In this document: one piece after another, positions 14,390-17,519 of the stretch | Layout: each line of letters begins with the position of its first letter | Position numbering within the stretch: position 1 is the first letter of the stretch | NCBI GenBank assembly: GCA_041856085.1 | Contig: JBHAFL010000056.1 | Span: 1-17,519 of the forward strand | Direction of reading: 5' to 3' | Origin: RUG754 sp041856085 | GTDB lineage: Bacteria > Bacillota > Clostridia > Peptostreptococcales > Anaerovoracaceae | Length of the DNA stretch: 17,519 nucleotides | Program-made: the position numbers and the translations under genes | The notes under the pieces: model-generated | Database searches by the model: none | The model's input: only the letters and a program-made list of their open reading frames with translations | What the model was told of the DNA's origin: nothing

Positions 14390-16135
14390 TCAAGCGATGC
14401 GATATTTTGCGCTGTATTCCTTATATGCTTCGCGATAGCTTTCGTTAGTATCTCTGTAATCTCGAAGCCTTTGGTGCATATTCATATTATGCATATTAAC
14501 GTCTATTATGCAGCCCGCTATGTTCGAGCAATGGTCCGATACCCTCTCCATATTGGTGAGCAGGTCGGACCATACGAAGCCCGCTTCCATAGAGCACTCG
14601 CCCTGCTGCAGTCTGAAAATGTGTCTCGTCCTCAGGCTGTCCTTAAGGTCGTCGATTACCTGTTCAAGAGGCTCAACCTTTTCTGCAAGCTCCGTATCCT
14701 CTTCCCTAAAGGCGTTATATGTGTGCTCGGTTATCTCCTTAAGCGCGGCGATGAGAACGTTCATATCTCTTACAGCTCCGGCCGTGAGGGATATCCTTTT
14801 GCTCCTGAGCTCCTCCGCGGATTCCAATATGTTAACGCTATGGTCGCCTATTCTCTCGAAATCTCCGATGAGCTTAAGGTACTCGGCGGCGACCGCGCTG
14901 TCCTCATCGTTAATCTGTTTAGCGCTCAGCTTGACGAGATAGGTTCCGATAACGTCCTCGTATTTATCCGTCTTATTTTCGAGATATTTTATTCTGTCGG
15001 CATCTTCCTGTTTATAGTCAAATATGCATTTAGCGCTCAGCTCAAGCGCCTCAAACGCCATTCCGAGCATACGCAGCATTTTGGTTTTGCATTGCTCGAG
15101 AGCAAGAGCGGGTGCTTGTAGAAGCCTCTCGTCAAGCTCGACTTTTTCTTCTTTTTCATCGCTGTCGGGAATCAATTTTTTCACAAGCTTTTCAAGAAAG
15201 CCCGAAAGCGGAAGCATAAGAGCCGTGCATACGAGGTTAAAGGTCGAGTGCGATATCGCAATCCCGGCAAGCGAGGTGGCCTCCGTCAGGAATGCCGGCA
15301 TAAATATAGCTTTTACTATCATAAACACCGTAATGCATACCGCAGTTCCTATAACGTTGAAGCTCAGATGTACGAGCGCCGCACGGTGCGCGTTTTTATT
15401 GGTTCCGATGGAGGACAGCATAGCCGTAATGCAAGTTCCTATATTTTGACCCATTATTATCGGAATCGCCGCCCCGAAAGTCACCTGACCCGTCGACGCT
15501 AAGGCTTGAAGTATTCCCACGGAAGCCGAGCTTGACTGGATAATGGCGGTCAGAACCGCGCCTGCTATAACTCCCAATATAGGGTTTGAGAAGTAGAGGA
15601 ACATTCTGCTGAACTCAGGGACATCTCCTAAGCCTGAAACGGAATCGGACATCGTGTCCATTCCGAACATAAGTGTTGCGAAGCCAAGCAGAATCAAACC
15701 TGTATCTTTCTTTTTTCCCCCGCTTGGCATCATATAGAGGACTATACCTATTAACGCTAAAACGGGAGTGAACGAGGTGGGTTTCAGCAGCTGAATAAAT
15801 ACATTTTCTCCGTCCAAGCCTGCAAGGCTGAGAATCCATGCGGTAACTGTAGTTCCGATATTAGCGCCCATTATAACGTTAATCGACTGGCTGAGAGACA
15901 TAAGACCGGAGTTAACGAAGCCGACAACCATAACCGTAGTAGCCGAGGAGCTCTGAATGACAGCCGTAACCATAAGCCCCGTAAAAAGCCCCGCGAATTT
16001 CCCCGTGGTAAGTCTGCCCAAAAGCGTGCTCAGGCTGTTGCCGGCGCGTCTTTCAAGCGCCTGCCCCATTATATTCATTCCGAACAGGAAAAGGCATAAG
16101 CCGCCTATTAAATTCAACGCATCAAAAATTGACAT
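14390..16135 (-). CDS. Na+/phosphate cotransporter, NptA type with C-terminal PhoU domain
   Basis: A 581-residue inner-membrane carrier that imports inorganic phosphate with sodium. The membrane part (about 1-320) has the two inverted Na/Pi repeats with their signatures QSSSATT (61-67) and QSSSAS (200-205), each followed by an asparagine-glycine motif (GANIGTT, GQNIGTC). From about 345 to 560 there is a soluble PhoU-like helical domain with two metal-site repeats, GDFERIGDHSVNI and NMERVSDHCSNI. The tail ends with a Met/His-rich stretch (NMHNMNMH) and a Tyr-rich end. AGGAGG lies five bases before the ATG. It follows a PhoR-like kinase by 45 bases, so phosphate-responsive control is likely but inferred. 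Fusion of PhoU to this carrier is common in Firmicutes and may gate transport. Confidence 0.94.
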   Translation of the reverse strand: MSIFDALNLIGGLCLFLFGMNIMGQALERRAGNSLSTLLGRLTTGKFAGLFTGLMVTAVIQSSSATTVMVVGFVNSGLMSLSQSINVIMGANIGTTVTAWILSLAGLDGENVFIQLLKPTSFTPVLALIGIVLYMMPSGGKKKDTGLILLGFATLMFGMDTMSDSVSGLGDVPEFSRMFLYFSNPILGVIAGAVLTAIIQSSSASVGILQALASTGQVTFGAAIPIIMGQNIGTCITAMLSSIGTNKNAHRAALVHLSFNVIGTAVCITVFMIVKAIFMPAFLTEATSLAGIAISHSTFNLVCTALMLPLSGFLEKLVKKLIPDSDEKEEKVELDERLLQAPALALEQCKTKMLRMLGMAFEALELSAKCIFDYKQEDADRIKYLENKTDKYEDVIGTYLVKLSAKQINDEDSAVAAEYLKLIGDFERIGDHSVNILESAEELRSKRISLTAGAVRDMNVLIAALKEITEHTYNAFREEDTELAEKVEPLEQVIDDLKDSLRTRHIFRLQQGECSMEAGFVWSDLLTNMERVSDHCSNIAGCIIDVNMHNMNMHQRLRDYRDTNESYREAYKEYSAKYRIA

Positions 16136-16180
16136 TTTTTCCTCCTAATCACATTTTGATTGATTTTTTGCGGTATTTTT

Positions 16181-17515
16181 CTAAAACGTGATAGTAAAGG
16201 TGCTCCCTTTACCTGTTTCGCTTTTAACGCTCATCTCGGCGTCATGTATTATGCAGCCATGCTTGACTATGGACAGTCCGAGCCCTGTACCGCCCACCTC
16301 TTTTGAGCGGCTCTTATCGACTACGTAGAATCTCTCGAATATCCTGTCTATGGAGTCTTCGGGGATTCCTATTCCCGTGTCGCTTACTCTAAGCACGGTA
16401 TGTCCGCCCGACGGGAATACGCTCACCTTTATCGAGCCGTTTTTTTGATTATATTTTATGCCGTTGTCGACGAGATTATAGACTATACTGTAAATAATTT
16501 TCGGAATACCCGATATTATCGCATGCTCGCCCTCAAGCTCAATCTTAATGCCCCTGCTTTCAGCGGTTGTCAGCAGGCTGTCGACAGTGTTTTCGGCAAT
16601 CCTGTATAAGTCTACGTCCTCTTTGCAGTAGTCGAGCGCGCCGTTATCAAGCTTCGTAAGCTCGATTATGTCTTCCACGAGCGTAGTCAGCCTCTGCGCC
16701 TCTTCCATTATTTTACCGGCGAATGGAACTATGTCTTTTTCTTTAGTAAGCCCGTTTACGATGAGCTCGGCGTAGCCCGAAATCGCATGCAGCGGAGTTT
16801 TCAGCTCATGCGAGACGTTGGCTGTGAACTCTTCCCTAATGCGCGACGCTTTTTCTATTTCGTCGTTGTCCCTTATGTGCTGGTTTCTCTGTATTTCAAT
16901 CCTCATAAGAAGAGGTTTTATTTCTTCCAAGCCGGTCATCTCTCCGCTGCCGAGCGGATTGTCCAAGTCTATATTGTTAATCGGCTTGACGATGTTTTTT
17001 GATATCCTGAGCGCAACTGCGTACGAGCCGATAATTACGAAGATAAGAATAGCCGAAATAGCCTGACCGAAAGCGAACATCAAAGCCCAGAACGTCGCAT
17101 ATGACACCGACGTCCTCACGACAGTTCCGTCCGACAGTTTTTTGGCTGCGTATAGCTGTTTCTCCGAAAGCGTCTTCGAGTATCTGCTGCTCGTCCCGTA
17201 GCCTGTCTCTATCGCCTGTTTAACCTCGGTTCTTTCTAAGTGGTTCTCCATATTTTGAGTTTCAGCCATGTTGTCGAAGATTACGGTTCCGTCCGCCTCT
17301 ATCCATGTCAGCCTGTAGTCGTCCATAGCTATATCGGCTAAATAATCGACGCCTGAAATCTCAATGCCCTTTGAGGCGAGTTCGAGCTCGGTCCTGAGCT
17401 GCTTTTCCTGTAAACCGGTAAAATATCGATAGGACATGCCGAAGATTAAAATAAGAGAAAGCGCTAACACTATGAGCGATACAATCCATATAGCGTTTCT
17501 TATCTGTTTATACAT
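16181..17515 (-). CDS. Sensor histidine kinase, PhoR/ResE-like
   Basis: A 444-residue membrane sensor kinase. A first membrane helix (about 7-29) and a second (about 143-169) enclose an extracytoplasmic domain of roughly 110 residues. A short linker leads to FTANVSHELKTPLHAISGY (H236, the phosphorylated histidine). The ATP domain follows with YNLVDNGIKYN (N347, N351), DTGIGI (D379), ERFYVVDKSRS and GGTGLGLSI. The type matches PhoR-like kinases often paired with PhoB/PhoP-like regulators in Clostridia, and the regulator is probably just upstream, outside the window. The ATG at 17515 is four bases from the window edge, so its ribosome binding site cannot be seen. The sequence from there looks like a complete N-terminus. 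The phosphate carrier 45 bases downstream supports phosphate sensing, by context only. Confidence 0.9.
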   Translation of the reverse strand: MYKQIRNAIWIVSLIVLALSLILIFGMSYRYFTGLQEKQLRTELELASKGIEISGVDYLADIAMDDYRLTWIEADGTVIFDNMAETQNMENHLERTEVKQAIETGYGTSSRYSKTLSEKQLYAAKKLSDGTVVRTSVSYATFWALMFAFGQAISAILIFVIIGSYAVALRISKNIVKPINNIDLDNPLGSGEMTGLEEIKPLLMRIEIQRNQHIRDNDEIEKASRIREEFTANVSHELKTPLHAISGYAELIVNGLTKEKDIVPFAGKIMEEAQRLTTLVEDIIELTKLDNGALDYCKEDVDLYRIAENTVDSLLTTAESRGIKIELEGEHAIISGIPKIIYSIVYNLVDNGIKYNQKNGSIKVSVFPSGGHTVLRVSDTGIGIPEDSIDRIFERFYVVDKSRSKEVGGTGLGLSIVKHGCIIHDAEMSVKSETGKGSTFTITF

Positions 17516-17519
17516 TCGG

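Noticed and set aside
14378..15121. A 247-residue open frame on the plus strand opposite the phosphate carrier gene.
   Set aside because: It lies opposite the PhoU domain, which has clear family motifs; the plus-strand frame has none.
16136..16180. A weak AATCA/TGATT hairpin between the PhoR-like kinase and the phosphate carrier, considered as a terminator or attenuator.
   Set aside because: The stem is only five base pairs, A/T-rich, and not followed by a T run.

Overview
The window is about 17.5 kb of chromosomal DNA, probably from a Firmicute of the class Clostridia. The evidence is the dnaE-pfkA gene order, strong AGGAGG-type ribosome binding sites, frequent ATA, AGA and AGG codons, clostridial-type AroC and AroA signatures, and an NptA-PhoU phosphate transporter. 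The fused aromatic genes recall the Eubacterium/Mogibacterium (Anaerovoracaceae) side of the class, but that is only a guess. No mobile elements, rRNA or tRNA genes, or CRISPR arrays were seen. Every gene but one lies on the minus strand, so transcription runs mainly from high to low coordinates.

Read in the direction of transcription, the layout is as follows. (a) 17515-12306: a PhoR-like sensor kinase, a sodium/phosphate cotransporter with a PhoU tail, a purine nucleoside phosphorylase and an MFS transporter, closely spaced like an operon joining phosphate supply to phosphorolytic nucleoside salvage. (b) 12251-11854: a single HU gene with a near-consensus promoter and its own terminator. 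(c) 11705-5113: a KdpD/KdpE-like two-component pair followed by aroB, aroA and a giant fused aro gene, linked by short gaps or overlaps. (d) 3842-5081: one plus-strand gene for a membrane-anchored endonuclease/exonuclease/phosphatase-family protein, ending at a strong hairpin terminator convergent with the aro operon. (e) 3811-1: dnaE and the start of pfkA, divergent from (d).

The most striking item is the 841-residue fusion of chorismate synthase, AroQ chorismate mutase, shikimate dehydrogenase and shikimate kinase. With separate AroB and AroA, the operon covers the pathway from DAHP to prephenate except dehydroquinase (AroD), which is not in the window. This recalls the fungal AROM protein but has a different domain set and order. 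The second striking item is that two operon-leading genes, dnaE and the KdpD-like kinase, have no Shine-Dalgarno sequence and a -10 element placed exactly six bases before the ATG. That is the geometry of leaderless transcripts, whereas the other visible genes have good ribosome binding sites.
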